Assembly (NCBI RefSeq): GCF_025717065.2
Contig: NZ_JAOVZO020000020.1
Location: forward strand, 558,001-622,000
DNA: 64,000 nt
Reading direction: 5' to 3'
Origin: Tahibacter soli
GTDB taxonomy: Bacteria; Pseudomonadota; Gammaproteobacteria; Xanthomonadales; Rhodanobacteraceae
Part shown: piece after piece, positions 49,476 through 57,501 of the stretch
Position numbering within the stretch: the first letter of the stretch is position 1
Layout: each line of letters starts with the position of its first letter
Position numbers and translations under genes: made by a program
The notes under the pieces: generated by a model
Told to the model about the DNA's origin: nothing
The model's input: only the letters and a program-made list of their open reading frames with translations
The model's database searches: none

Positions 49476-52400
49476 ATGCCGCTACCGCATCGCAACACGC
49501 TCGCCCTGGCCGTTCTTGCACTTCTCTCCAATGCCGCATCCGCCGCAGACCTCGCTTCCTTGCCGCGCGGCGACGTGGCCGCCGCCGTCGCGCGCGGCGC
49601 CACCGTCGTGCACGACTACGGCACGTTCGCGTGGATCCGCAACAGCGGCGCCGGCGTCGACGAGGCCGCCGCTTTTTCGCTAGACCTCGGCGGTCGCGTC
49701 TTCGACCCGCTGACCGACGCCACGGCGCGCGCAAGCGTGTACGGCAAGGACCGCGCGTTGCGCATGGTGCAGTTCGACGGGCCGATCCGCGCCGAGTGGC
49801 TGGCCGCGCTCGCGGCCGACGGCGCGGCGCCGGTGCAGTACATCGCGCCGTTCACCTACGTGGTGTGGGCCGACGCCGCATCGCTGCAGCGCGCGCAACG
49901 CACGAGCGCCGTGCGCTGGACCGGCGATTTCCTGCCCGAATACAAGACCGCGAACGTCGCCGACGGCGTCAGCCGCAACGAGACCGAATGGCACGCGATG
50001 GTCTATCGCGGCGCGGGGCTCGACGCGACGGCGCTGCGCGCGAGCGGTGCGAGCGTCACCGCGCGCGCGCAGATCGACGCGCAGTTCGACATCGTCATGC
50101 TGCAGGCGAACGCCGCGGCCATCGCGAGCCTCGCGCAGATGCCGGGGATCTATGCGATCGAACCGGTGCCGCGCGACGGCGGCCTGCGCGGCGAGCTGGC
50201 GCAGCAGATCACCGCGAACAACCTCGGGCCCACGAACCTGCCGGTGCCGGGCTATCTCGCGTGGCTGACGACCGTCGGCATCAACGGCGCGGGCGTGAAG
50301 ATCGCGAACGTCGACGGCGGCATCTTCGACACGCATCCCGACCTCGTCGGCCGCATGCTGCCCTGCGTCGGCGATACCTGCGGCAACGCGGCGACCGACG
50401 CGCACGGCACGCATACCGCCGCGATCATGGCCGGCGACGGCAGTTCGGGCGTCAACGACGCGAACGGCTTCCGCCGCGGTCTCGGCATGGCGCCGGGCGC
50501 GAGTCTGATCGAACAGGTATACAGTCCCACATTTACCCAGGCCGGCGGCATGCTCAAGCTGATGCGCCAGTCGCAGGACAACGGCGCGTATCTCTCGGGC
50601 AACAGCTGGGGTCCGGCGGCGACGCCGCGCGGCTACGACGCCGATACGCGCCAGGTCGACGTCGGCTCGCGCGACACCAAGCCCGACATCGCCGGCGACC
50701 AGCCGCTCACCTACGTGCTGTCGATCATGAACGGCAACGGCGGCACGAGTTCGCAAGGCACGCCGGACGAAGCCAAGAACGTGATCACGGTCGGCTCGAC
50801 CAAGGCGCAGACCTCGGCCGGCGCGGCCATCGCCGCGTTCGACGATATTTCCTCGAACAGCGCGCACGGCCCGGCGCTCGACGGCCGCCGCATTCCGCAT
50901 CTCGTCGCGCCCGGGTGCTCGGTCGACTCGGCCGCGAGCGCGACGGGCTACCAGACGATGTGTGGCACGAGCATGGCGTCGCCGCAGGTCAGCGGCGCGG
51001 TCGCGCTGTTCGTGCAGTACTACCGCACGACGCACGCCGGCGCGACGCCGAGCGCGGCGCTGACCAAGGCGGCGCTCGTCGCATCGACGAAGGACCTGTC
51101 GGGCAAGCTCGACGCCGACGGCGGCACGCTCGGCCATCGCCCCGACAGCAAGCAGGGCTGGGGCCGCCTGCGCAGCGACTGGCTGATCAATCCGTCGGCG
51201 CCGGTGCTGTACTTCGACCAGGACACGCGCACGTTCGACAACACCGGCGAGGACTGGACCACCACGGTCGCGCCGTCCGATCCGGCCAAGCCCGTGCAGC
51301 TCGTGCTGACGTACAGCGATGCGCCGGGCCACGGTCTCGGCGGCACGACGCCGGCGTGGAACAACGATCTCGATCTCGAAGTGACGGCCGGCGCGGCGGT
51401 GTATCGCGGCAACGTGTTCGCCGCGAGCGGCTACAGCGCGAGCGGCGGCACCGCCGACGACCGCAACAACATCGAGTCGGTGGTCTTCGATCCGGCGGTA
51501 TCGTCCGCGGCCGGCGCGCTGACGGTGCGCGTGGTCGCCAAGAACCTGACGTCCGACGCGCTGCCGAACCGCACCGGCGCGACCGACCAGGATTTCGCGC
51601 TGGTCTGCGTCAACTGCGTCTCGCAGCCCGACTACACGGTGACGACGCCGACGCTCGCGCAAGAGGTCTGCACGACCACGACGACGACGGCGAACTATCC
51701 GGTGCAGGTCGGTGCGCTGATGGGCTACAGCGATCCGGTCGCGCTGTCGCTGGAAAACCTGCCGGCCGGTGCGGCGGGCTCCGTCACGCCGAACTCGGTC
51801 GTGCCGCCGGGCGCCGCCGCGATCGCGCTGAGCCAGCTCGGCAGCGTGGCGCCGGGCAGCTACACGTTCGCACTGAAGGCGAACTCGACGTCCGGCATCC
51901 GTTCGCGCGATCTCGCGCTGACGCTCGCGAACGCCGTGCCGGCGGCGACGCCGCTGACGGCGCCGGCCGACAACGCGCCGAACGTCGCGCTGAAGCCGAC
52001 GTTCACGTGGACGGCCTCGGCACAGGACGACGAATACGTGCTCGAAGTCGCGACCGACGCGGCGTTCGCGCAAATCGTCTACACGTATACCGGCACGGCG
52101 ACGAGCGCGACGCCGACGACCGACCTTGCGAGCAGCACGACGTACTGGTGGCGCGTCCGGCCGAGCAACGTCTGCGGCGCGGGCGCGCCGTCGGCCGTGC
52201 GCACGTTCAACACGCTCGCGGCGCCCGGCGACTGCGGCCTCGGCACGGTCGCGACGACGGTGTTCTCGGACAATGTCGACAACGGCGTCGGCGGCTGGAC
52301 CACGACGGCCGGCACGGGTTCGGCGCAATGGGCGATCAGCACGGCGCGGCCGTACGGGGGCACGGGCAGCGCGTGGCTCGCGCAGGACGTGACGACGACG

Positions 52401-52838
52401 TCCGACCAGCGCCTGACCTCGCCGACGATCGCGCTGCCGACGGGCCAGAGCCCGCTGACGCTGCAGTTCCAGAGCGACCAGACGATGGAAACGCGCACCG
52501 GCGGATGCTGGGACGGCGGGTTCCTCGAAATCTCGACCGACGGCACGACGTTCACCGCGATACCGAGTGCGGCGATGCAGACCGACCCGTACGACGGCAC
52601 GCTCGGCAGCGGCAACCCGGCGGAGGGGAAACCGGCTTGGTGCGGCGACCCGCAGGCGTATCTGCGCTCGGTGGTGGCGCTCGACGCGTACGCCGGGCAG
52701 TCGGTGAAGCTGCGCTTCCGCATGACGACGGACGGCTCGCAGGGCCGGATGCCGCACGGCTGGTACGTCGACGACATCAAGGTGCAGGGCTGCGGCGCGC
52801 CGCCGCCGGATGCGATTTTCGCGAATGGGTTCGAGTGA
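49476..52838 (+). CDS. Secreted subtilisin-family (S8) serine peptidase with GFE tail
   Basis: A 1120-residue protein: signal peptide (about 1-24, ending SNAASAAD), N-terminal propeptide-like region, then the S8 domain with Asp in ANVDGGIFDTHPDLV (about 278), His in DAHGTHTAAIM (about 309) and Ser in CGTSMASPQVSGA (about 499). A P-domain-like beta region (about 585-720), a fibronectin-III-like domain (about 825-910) and a C-terminal jelly-roll-like domain (about 925-1105) follow. The last residues are DAIFANGFE. A short internal patch (50515-50541) has GTA, AGT, ACA and TTT codons. Probably secreted and degradative. Confidence 0.92.
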   Translation: MPLPHRNTLALAVLALLSNAASAADLASLPRGDVAAAVARGATVVHDYGTFAWIRNSGAGVDEAAAFSLDLGGRVFDPLTDATARASVYGKDRALRMVQFDGPIRAEWLAALAADGAAPVQYIAPFTYVVWADAASLQRAQRTSAVRWTGDFLPEYKTANVADGVSRNETEWHAMVYRGAGLDATALRASGASVTARAQIDAQFDIVMLQANAAAIASLAQMPGIYAIEPVPRDGGLRGELAQQITANNLGPTNLPVPGYLAWLTTVGINGAGVKIANVDGGIFDTHPDLVGRMLPCVGDTCGNAATDAHGTHTAAIMAGDGSSGVNDANGFRRGLGMAPGASLIEQVYSPTFTQAGGMLKLMRQSQDNGAYLSGNSWGPAATPRGYDADTRQVDVGSRDTKPDIAGDQPLTYVLSIMNGNGGTSSQGTPDEAKNVITVGSTKAQTSAGAAIAAFDDISSNSAHGPALDGRRIPHLVAPGCSVDSAASATGYQTMCGTSMASPQVSGAVALFVQYYRTTHAGATPSAALTKAALVASTKDLSGKLDADGGTLGHRPDSKQGWGRLRSDWLINPSAPVLYFDQDTRTFDNTGEDWTTTVAPSDPAKPVQLVLTYSDAPGHGLGGTTPAWNNDLDLEVTAGAAVYRGNVFAASGYSASGGTADDRNNIESVVFDPAVSSAAGALTVRVVAKNLTSDALPNRTGATDQDFALVCVNCVSQPDYTVTTPTLAQEVCTTTTTTANYPVQVGALMGYSDPVALSLENLPAGAAGSVTPNSVVPPGAAAIALSQLGSVAPGSYTFALKANSTSGIRSRDLALTLANAVPAATPLTAPADNAPNVALKPTFTWTASAQDDEYVLEVATDAAFAQIVYTYTGTATSATPTTDLASSTTYWWRVRPSNVCGAGAPSAVRTFNTLAAPGDCGLGTVATTVFSDNVDNGVGGWTTTAGTGSAQWAISTARPYGGTGSAWLAQDVTTTSDQRLTSPTIALPTGQSPLTLQFQSDQTMETRTGGCWDGGFLEISTDGTTFTAIPSAAMQTDPYDGTLGSGNPAEGKPAWCGDPQAYLRSVVALDAYAGQSVKLRFRMTTDGSQGRMPHGWYVDDIKVQGCGAPPPDAIFANGFE

Positions 52839-52894
52839 CGGCGTAGCGAACTCGTAGCCTCTCGCCCGATCACACAACAACGAAGGCGGACACG

Positions 52895-52943
52895 TCGCCC
52901 CCTCACCCAACCCTCTCCCCCAAACAGCGTTTGGGGGAGAGGG
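52895..52943. repeat. Half hairpin doublet near a convergent gene end
   Basis: The flank CGCCCCCTCACCCAA is followed by the hairpin CCCTCTCCCCCAAAC/GTTTGGGGGAGAGGG. The left hairpin of the usual doublet is absent. It lies 57 bases after the subtilase stop. Confidence 0.85.
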
Positions 52944-52996
52944 CTATGCATGGCGTAACTTGACGTCTACGTGGTTACGTCGCGCAAAAAGGCTGG

Positions 52997-53016
52997 ATAC
53001 CGGCCTTCGCCGGTAT
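52997..53016. repeat. Short inverted repeat of the CCGG-TTCG-CCGG type
   Basis: ATACCGGC (52997-53004) and GCCGGTAT (53009-53016) flank CTTC and are followed by GACGG. It is the same class as the GGATCCCAGC..GCTGGGATGACG units at 53400 and 53500, which translate to IPAKAGIQ or IPAFAGMT, familiar from intergenic repeats in many proteobacteria. Confidence 0.6.
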
Positions 53017-53037
53017 GACGGCTCCGTAGAAGCGCCA

Positions 53038-53088
53038 CCCGTTGCCGTTGCCGTTGCTGTTGCCGTTGCTGTTGGTGTTGCCGTTGCT
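53038..53088. repeat. Hexanucleotide tandem repeat (GTTGCC variants)
   Basis: About eight units of GTTGCC, with GTTGCT and GTTGGT variants, run through this stretch. Tandem hexamers change length by slippage; here the array is intergenic, so any effect would be on transcription or RNA structure. Confidence 0.8.
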
Positions 53089-53332
53089 TCTGGCGGCAGG
53101 AAGCCGCCCGCTCTACCCGGGGCCCCGTCGGTCGCGGCGAGATTGCGGAGGAAAAGCCCGCGCAGCGGGTGCGCACAGGATGTGCGCAGTTCGTTGACGG
53201 GCCATGGATGGCCCATCAACGAACCCCGGAGCGATCTCGCGGAGTTTGCGGGCACGGATGCCCGCAAACCGCGGCCGTCGGGGTGCCCTTGGAGGGTGCA
53301 GGGAGGGGTTGGGCAAGCAACCTCTCCTTGCC

Positions 53333-53566
53333 CGCTCGCGGCAGCGAGCGGAACGCTTTGTCTAAAGCCGGGCAAAAGCGACAAAGCGACAATCAAGAGC
53401 TGGATCCCAGCTTTCGCTGGGATGACGAGCAAGTGCTCGCTCGCGGCAGCGAGCGGAACGCTTTGTCTGAAGCAGTGAAAAAGCGACAATCAAGAGCCGG
53501 ATCCCAGCTTTCGCTGGGATGACGAGCAAGTGCTCGCTCGCGGCAGCGAGCGAAACGCCTGCTCAA
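53333..53566. repeat. Tandem duplication with 97-base period
   Basis: A unit beginning GCGACAATCAAGAGC starts at 53386 and again at 53483. Each holds the palindrome ATCCCAGC-TTTC-GCTGGGAT, then GACGAGCAAGTGCTCGC and CTCGCGGCAGCGAGCG. A third partial copy (CTCGCGGCAGCGAGCGGAAC) precedes them at about 53335. Confidence 0.8.
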
Positions 53567-53596
53567 AGTCGAACGCTAGCTACAAAGCGACAAATA

Positions 53597-54733
53597 TCAA
53601 ATTGGCAACCCCACGTTGTGCGCCAGCCTCACCAGCGCATAAGCCAATATCCCCGAAATCGGAATCGTCAGTATCCACGCCCACACCATGCGCTCGACGA
53701 CCGTCCACTTGATGGCGTTCAGGCGCTTGGCCGCGCCCACGCCCATGATCGCCGCCGAGATGTTGTGCGTCGTGGAAACCGGAATGCCCATCGACGAGGC
53801 GGTGAGGATCATCGTCGCCGACGCCGACTCCGCCGCGAAACCGTGCACCGGGTGCAGCTTTACGAGCTTGTGACCCAGCGTCTTGATGATGCGCCAGCCG
53901 CCCGCCGCCGTGCCGGCCGCCATGACGATCGCGCAGGTGAGCTTGATCCACAGCGCGATTTCGAACTGCTTGCCGGCTTCGGATTCGATGCGCAGGAAGT
54001 TGAGCCACTGAGGCATGCCGTCGAGCTGACCCGCCGCCGTCGCCGACGCAAGCGCCAGCGCGATGATGCCCATCGTCTTCTGCGCGTCGTTCGAGCCGTG
54101 CGCCCAGCCCATCGCGCTCGCCGAAACGATCTGCAGCTTGCCGAACAGCGCGTTGGCGAAGCGCGGCTTGCCGATCTGCTGCAGAAATCCCTGGCGGTCG
54201 GCCAGGAACGAGAAGATCGCAAACAGCGTACCCATGATCGCGATGCCGAGAATGAACCCCGCGAGCGGCGAGAGGATCATCGGTATCACCACTTTCGGCA
54301 GCAGGCCCTTGCCCTGCCACCAGTGCTCGCCGCCTGGGATGTTCCAGATGATCGCATCCCAGTTGTCGCCGGCCGCGGCGAACGCCGCGCCGACGAGGCC
54401 GCCCACGAGCGCGTGCGACGACGACGACGGCAGGCCCCACCACCAGGTGATGAGGTTCCAGATCACGCCGCCGAGCAGCGCGCAGATGATGATCATCGAT
54501 CCGACGTTGACGACGCCGGTGTCGATCAGCCCCGACGCGATCGTCTTGGCCACCGCCGTGCCCCACAGCGCGCCGAGGAGGTTCATGCCGGCGGCCAGGA
54601 TGACGGCCTGTCCCGGACTCAACACCTTCGTCGCGACGACGGTCGCGATCGAATTGGCGGTGTCGTGAAAGCCGTTGATGTATTCGAACAGGAGCGCGAT
54701 GAGTACCACCGCGATAACGAGGGACAGTTCCAC
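53597..54733 (-). CDS. pit: Low-affinity inorganic phosphate transporter, PiT family
   Basis: A 378-residue membrane protein with the duplicated PiT signature: FEYINGFHDTANSIATVVATKVLSPGQAV near the N-terminus and MGWAHGSNDAQKTMGIIALAL plus GIPVSTTHNISAAIMGVGAAKR in the C-terminal half, with about ten TM segments. It imports metal-phosphate with protons or sodium. It lies 10 bases downstream of a DUF47 gene, its usual accessory partner. Confidence 0.93.
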   Translation of the reverse strand: MELSLVIAVVLIALLFEYINGFHDTANSIATVVATKVLSPGQAVILAAGMNLLGALWGTAVAKTIASGLIDTGVVNVGSMIIICALLGGVIWNLITWWWGLPSSSSHALVGGLVGAAFAAAGDNWDAIIWNIPGGEHWWQGKGLLPKVVIPMILSPLAGFILGIAIMGTLFAIFSFLADRQGFLQQIGKPRFANALFGKLQIVSASAMGWAHGSNDAQKTMGIIALALASATAAGQLDGMPQWLNFLRIESEAGKQFEIALWIKLTCAIVMAAGTAAGGWRIIKTLGHKLVKLHPVHGFAAESASATMILTASSMGIPVSTTHNISAAIMGVGAAKRLNAIKWTVVERMVWAWILTIPISGILAYALVRLAHNVGLPI

Positions 54734-54743
54734 GCGGCGCCCC

Positions 54744-55406
54744 TTACGAGTTCTTGAGCACGATCGCGTAGACGACGTTGCCGGCGTCGCGGCAGCGGTC
54801 GATGGCTTTTTCGAGGATTTCGAACAAATCCTTGCGCAGCAGGAAGCGCACCGGATCGGCCTCGTTGCGGTACATGTCGCGGTACAGCTCGAGGATCAGG
54901 CGGTCGGCCTCGCTTTCGATGATCTGCAGGCGGTCGTTGAGATCCTTCATCGACTCGAGCTTCATCGAGCGCAGCTGGCCCACCATCTGTTGCAGCACTT
55001 CGCACGCCTTCTCGAGCATCGCCGCGCGCGAGGCGAAGTCGACGTCGCCCAGGCGGTCGCCGATCAGCGAATAGCGCTCGGCGAATTTCTCGATGACCTT
55101 CGGGATCTTGTACAGCGCGCTCGCGAGCGCTTCGATGTCTTCGCGCTCGAGCGCGGTGACGAACGTATTGACGAGCGACTGGCTGATTTCCGCGGAGATT
55201 TCCTTTTCGCGCTGGCGCGCCAGGCGGAACTCTTCGAGCGAGTTGTTGGCGCCCTTGCGGTCGAGGTAGTCGCGCAGCGCGGTCGCGCTGTTGCGCGCCG
55301 CGGCGGCGCTCGCCTCGAGCAGACCGTAGAACTTGTCGCCTTTGCCGAAAATCGTCTGGAGCGAGAACATGCGAGGGTCGCTTTGTGTCAGTTGTATTTC
55401 ATTCAT
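54744..55406 (-). CDS. DUF47 (PhoU-like) Pit accessory protein
   Basis: A 220-residue all-helical protein with TIFGKGDKFYGLLEASAAAA near the N-terminus and a C-terminal DLFEILEKAIDRCRDAGNVVYAI, both typical of DUF47/Pit accessory proteins related to PhoU. It is thought to regulate the neighbouring Pit transporter. Start at 55406 or at the ATG at 55370 (MFSLQTIF), which matches shorter homologues better. The ribosome-binding site is unclear for both. Confidence 0.88.
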   Translation of the reverse strand: MNEIQLTQSDPRMFSLQTIFGKGDKFYGLLEASAAAARNSATALRDYLDRKGANNSLEEFRLARQREKEISAEISQSLVNTFVTALEREDIEALASALYKIPKVIEKFAERYSLIGDRLGDVDFASRAAMLEKACEVLQQMVGQLRSMKLESMKDLNDRLQIIESEADRLILELYRDMYRNEADPVRFLLRKDLFEILEKAIDRCRDAGNVVYAIVLKNS

Positions 55407-55486
55407 GTTACCGCACGCCCGGCACCGGACGGAAACCGGTCATGCCGGGCTGCTACACTGACCCTCCCTTGGCTGCCTGCCGCACG

Positions 55487-56809
55487 ATGTCCACCGAAAT
55501 ACTGGTCGTTCTGCTCCTCACCCTCTTCAACGGCTTCTTCGTCCTGTCGGAGATGGCGGTCGTCACGGCGCGCAAATCGCGCCTCAAGCAGATGGCGGAA
55601 ACCAGTACGCGTGCCCAGAACGCCCTGAAGCTGGCGCAGGATCCCGAACGGTTCCTCTCCACGGTCCAGGTCGGCATCACGCTGATCACGCTGGTCACCG
55701 GCCTGTACGGCGGCGCGGCGATCGGCGATCGCCTGGGCGTCGCGTTCCAGGGCTACGGCATGAAGCCCGAAGTGGCCGGCTGGGTCGGCATGGCCGTGAG
55801 CCTGTCGGTCATCACCTATGTGCAGATCATCTTCAGCGAGCTGATTCCCAAGCGCCTCGCGCTCGTCGCGCCCGAGCGCATCGCCGGATTCATCGCCGTG
55901 CCCATGCGCATCTTCGCGGCGATCGCGACGCCGTTCATCGCGGTGCTGGTGCATTCCACGCGCGTTTTCCTGCGCGTGCTGCGGCTCGACCGCGGCACAC
56001 GCGATCCGGTGACCGAAGAGGAAATCCGCCTGCTCGTGGCCGAAAGCGCCGAGCAGGGCGTGATCGATTCGGACGAGCACAACATGGTCAACCGCGTGCT
56101 GCGCCTGGGCGATCGTTCGGTGGCGAGCCTGATGACGCCGCGCACCCGCATCGCATGGCTCGACGTGTCGGCGCCGCTCGCGGAAAACCTCGGCGTCATG
56201 CGCGACACGCCGTATTCGCGCTATCCGGTGTACCGCGGCAGCCAGAAGGACGTCGTCGGCATCCTGGAAACCAAGTCGCTGCTCGATTCGCTCGGCGCGC
56301 CGACGGTCGATCTGTTCAAGAAGCTGGTCAAGGCGATCTTCGTGCCGTCCACGGCGCGCGCGCTCGACGTGCTCGAAGAACTGCGCGAAGGGGAAGCCAC
56401 GATGGCGCTCGTGGTCGACGAATACGGCGACGTCGAGGGCCTCGTGACGGTCAACGACGTGCTCGCGGCGGTGCTGGGCACCGTGGCGGCGTCGAGCGAC
56501 GACGTCGGCGGCGCGCCGATCGTCAAGCGCGAGGACGGCAGCTACCTCGTCGACGGCGGACTCAATACCGACGACTTGCGCGAGCTCCTGGACATCTCGC
56601 AGCTGCCGAATGAGGAAGACCACGATTTTCGCACGGCCGCGGGCATGGTAATGGCGCAATTCGGCCGCATACCGCAGGTCGGCGAATCGTTCCGATGGCG
56701 CGGATTCCGTTTCGAGGTGGTCGATCTCGACGGGCCGCGCATCGACAAGCTGCTGATCGGGCGCGTCGACGCGCAGGTCAGCCACGACGCCGACAGCCCC
56801 GTCGCGTGA
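55487..56809 (+). CDS. HlyC/CorC-type membrane protein with DUF21, CBS pair and CorC_HlyC domains
   Basis: A 440-residue membrane protein: DUF21/CNNM transmembrane domain (about 1-195; IIFSELIPKRLAL), CBS pair (about 215-345; VASLMTPRTRIAWLD, MALVVDEYGDVEGLVT) and CorC_HlyC domain (about 355-435). These are CNNM-like magnesium or cobalt transport/efflux proteins. The ATG at 55487 gives the standard N-terminus STEILVVLLLTLFNGFFVLSEM. It is transcribed away from the DUF47/Pit pair. Confidence 0.9.
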   Translation: MSTEILVVLLLTLFNGFFVLSEMAVVTARKSRLKQMAETSTRAQNALKLAQDPERFLSTVQVGITLITLVTGLYGGAAIGDRLGVAFQGYGMKPEVAGWVGMAVSLSVITYVQIIFSELIPKRLALVAPERIAGFIAVPMRIFAAIATPFIAVLVHSTRVFLRVLRLDRGTRDPVTEEEIRLLVAESAEQGVIDSDEHNMVNRVLRLGDRSVASLMTPRTRIAWLDVSAPLAENLGVMRDTPYSRYPVYRGSQKDVVGILETKSLLDSLGAPTVDLFKKLVKAIFVPSTARALDVLEELREGEATMALVVDEYGDVEGLVTVNDVLAAVLGTVAASSDDVGGAPIVKREDGSYLVDGGLNTDDLRELLDISQLPNEEDHDFRTAAGMVMAQFGRIPQVGESFRWRGFRFEVVDLDGPRIDKLLIGRVDAQVSHDADSPVA

Positions 56810-56831
56810 CGCGCGCCACTTCGGACCACGG

Positions 56832-57437
56832 ATGACCCGTCCCCACGAACCGCGAACGACCGACCTGATCCGCGACGCGCTGGCGCACAACACCGGCGAC
56901 ACGATCACGCTCGAGCAGTTTCTGGCGCCGCTGGAAACGCGCGCCTTCGGCTTTCTGCTCGTGCTGCTGGCGCTGCCGAACTTCATTCCGATTCCGATGG
57001 GCGCCGGCGGCGCCACGGGGTCGCTGGTCGTACTGATCGGCGTGCAGCTGCTGTGGGGCTTCGAGCGCCCGTGGCTGCCGAAATTCGCGCGCAACTACGG
57101 CTTCAAGCGCAGTTCGGTCGAGCATTTCGTCGAGCACATGGCGCCGCTGTTCAACCGGCTCGAGCGTGTCTGCAAGCCGCGGCTCGAACGCCTGACGCAC
57201 AACCCGTACAGCCGCGTCAGCGGTTTTTTGCTGATCGTGCTCGGCGTGCTGCTCGCGCTGCCGATTCCGTTCACGAACTACCCGTTCGGCATGCTCGCGC
57301 TCTTGTGCGGGGTCGCGCTGATCGAGCACGACGGCGGGCTCATGGCGATCATGTGGGCGTCGATCGTCGCCTCGCTCGTGTTCGCCGCGAGCATCAGCAA
57401 TGCGATGATTCTGGCGGTGAGGCATTTTCTGGGGTAG
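56832..57437 (+). CDS. exoD: ExoD-family membrane protein
   Basis: A 201-residue ExoD-like protein: ITLEQFLAPLETRAFGFLLVLLALPNFIPIP near the N-terminus, QLLWGFERPWLPKF and TM segments at about 40-80, 130-155 and 165-195. ExoD was linked to exopolysaccharide production and alkaline tolerance in rhizobia; the molecular role is unknown. It lies 22 bases after the HlyC/CorC-type gene and is probably co-transcribed. Confidence 0.88.
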   Translation: MTRPHEPRTTDLIRDALAHNTGDTITLEQFLAPLETRAFGFLLVLLALPNFIPIPMGAGGATGSLVVLIGVQLLWGFERPWLPKFARNYGFKRSSVEHFVEHMAPLFNRLERVCKPRLERLTHNPYSRVSGFLLIVLGVLLALPIPFTNYPFGMLALLCGVALIEHDGGLMAIMWASIVASLVFAASISNAMILAVRHFLG

Positions 57438-57459
57438 ACGTACCCGCGCGACTCCATAG

Positions 57460-57491
57460 CCCTCTCCCCCAGGCAAGCTTGGGGGAGAGGG
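57460..57491. repeat. Single hairpin of the CCCTCTCCCCC family between convergent genes
   Basis: CCCTCTCCCCC (57460-57470) and GGGGGAGAGGG (57481-57491) pair around AGGCAAGCTT, between exoD and trmJ, which end towards each other. This is a plausible bidirectional terminator without a T-tract. Confidence 0.82.
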
Positions 57492-57501
57492 AGCAAAGCC
57501 C

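Larger units (their letters stand above)
52839..53596. other. Repeat-rich intergenic island
   Basis: 758 bases between the convergent subtilase and phosphate transporter genes. It contains a half hairpin doublet, a 'VIPAKAGIQ'-type inverted repeat, a hexamer microsatellite and a 97-base tandem duplication, each listed separately. The open frames running through it translate to low-complexity or repeat-derived peptides and are not credible genes. Confidence 0.8.

Noticed and set aside
49631-52846. Arg-rich frame of 1071 codons overlapping the subtilase
   Set aside because: It is a frame-shifted shadow of the S8 peptidase, which has all three catalytic motifs and a signal peptide in its own frame.
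52944-53489. A 181-codon open frame in the intergenic island
   Set aside because: It consists of translated repeats (VIPAKAGIQ-type and an Ala-Thr run from the hexamer array) and has no start signal or domain.
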